Shown: positions 5,800 through 6,181 of the stretch, in pieces
Numbering within the stretch: position 1 is the first letter of the stretch
Layout: each line of letters begins with the position of its first letter
Assembly (NCBI GenBank): GCA_964343305.1
Contig: CAYFJO010000590.1
Coordinates: forward strand, 1-6,181
Source of the DNA: CAYFJO01 sp964343305
Lineage (GTDB): Bacteria; Planctomycetota; Planctomycetia; Pirellulales; Pirellulaceae
Direction: 5' to 3'
Length of the DNA: 6,181 nucleotides
Notes under the pieces: model-generated
Database searches by the model: none
Seen by the model: the letters and a program-made list of their open reading frames with translations, nothing else
Told to the model about the DNA's origin: nothing
Translations under genes and position numbers: made by a program

Positions 5800-6181
5800 A
5801 TGTCAGGCGATGGTACAAGCAATCAATCAGATGCGTCTGACCGCCAGGACCAACTCGATGAGATCCTCGCCGAGTTGATGCGCGCCATCGATGCGGGCGA
5901 ATCGGTGGACCGAGATGAATGGTTAGACCGCCATCCAGACTTCGCCGTCGAGTTGAAGGAGTTCTTTGAGAAGCACGAGCGTGTGGAAAGACTGGTCCGC
6001 CCGCTCCGCCAAGCAGCGGCCCATGTACTTCACGTCCGCTGCCCGCATTGCCACAATCCGATTGAGCTTCTGGAAGACGCGCCGCTGGAAGAAATCAGTT
6101 GCCCATCGTGCGGCAGCAGTTTCAGTTTGGTGGGCAGTATCGAGGAGACACAGGATCGCAGCATCGGAAAGACGATTGGAC
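5800..6181 (+). CDS. Planctomycete-type Ser/Thr protein kinase, N-terminal part (cut by window edge)
   Basis: The first 127 residues of a gene that continues past the right edge. Residues 17-65 form an acidic, helical segment (LDEILAELMRAIDAGESVD, then WLDRHPDFAVELKEFF) that I know from the N-termini of planctomycete eukaryotic-like Ser/Thr kinases. There the pattern of an L-x-R-H-P-D motif followed by E-L-x-x-F-F is common. A zinc ribbon follows: CPHC (81-84) and CPSC (101-104), the four presumptive zinc ligands. Residues 118-127 (QDRSIGKTIG) lead toward where the kinase domain's glycine loop usually begins. The catalytic domain itself is outside the window, so kinase activity is inferred from family architecture. 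Such proteins often carry C-terminal WD40 or other sensor repeats, which is relevant to the WD40 stub upstream. Start chosen for the GGGAG site and fit to the family. It is separated from the small ORF by the long inverted repeat, so it is probably transcribed on its own. Confidence 0.8.
   Translation, partial: MSGDGTSNQSDASDRQDQLDEILAELMRAIDAGESVDRDEWLDRHPDFAVELKEFFEKHERVERLVRPLRQAAAHVLHVRCPHCHNPIELLEDAPLEEISCPSCGSSFSLVGSIEETQDRSIGKTIG

Overview
The window looks like chromosomal DNA of a planctomycete (phylum Planctomycetota). The long gene has the architecture of the planctomycete/verrucomicrobial heme-binding CxxCH proteins: a DUF6797-like N-terminus, a sugar-dehydrogenase-like propeller, a PA14-like domain and c-type cytochrome modules. 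The gene running off the right edge has the N-terminus of a planctomycete Ser/Thr protein kinase, with an acidic helical segment containing a DRHPDFA motif followed by a zinc ribbon. Gene density is low, with long non-coding gaps and little Shine-Dalgarno use at the long gene, which also fits. Genus cannot be told from the sequence.

Layout: positions 1-326 hold no convincing gene, only a small hairpin, two GTGACACA direct repeats and a weak promoter-like pair. Positions 327-4700 (+) encode one secreted protein of about 1457 residues with five CXXCH heme sites. A GC-rich hairpin without a U-tract follows the stop. Positions 4743-4932 show nothing recognisable. Positions 4933-5067 (+) are an orphan WD40 blade, the C-terminal stub of a lost gene. 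Positions 5227-5601 (+) are a small cysteine-containing ORF of unknown function. Its good Shine-Dalgarno can be sequestered by an upstream anti-SD arm, leaving the ATG in a bulge. Positions 5653-5744 form a near-perfect 32-bp inverted repeat (92 nt in all), which looks like a REP/MITE-type repeat or a strong structured RNA. Positions 5800 to the window end (+) are the first 127 residues of the kinase.

The genes do not look like one operon: they are separated by hairpins and non-coding gaps of hundreds of bases. The long protein is probably exported and oxidises a substrate, plausibly a carbohydrate, passing electrons through its hemes. The kinase is a separate signalling gene. The WD40 stub is of the kind that ends many planctomycete kinases, so the right-hand 1.2 kb may be a site of kinase-WD40 gene duplication and decay. 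The most worthwhile non-genic signals are the SD-masking hairpin at 5176-5236 and the long inverted repeat at 5653-5744.
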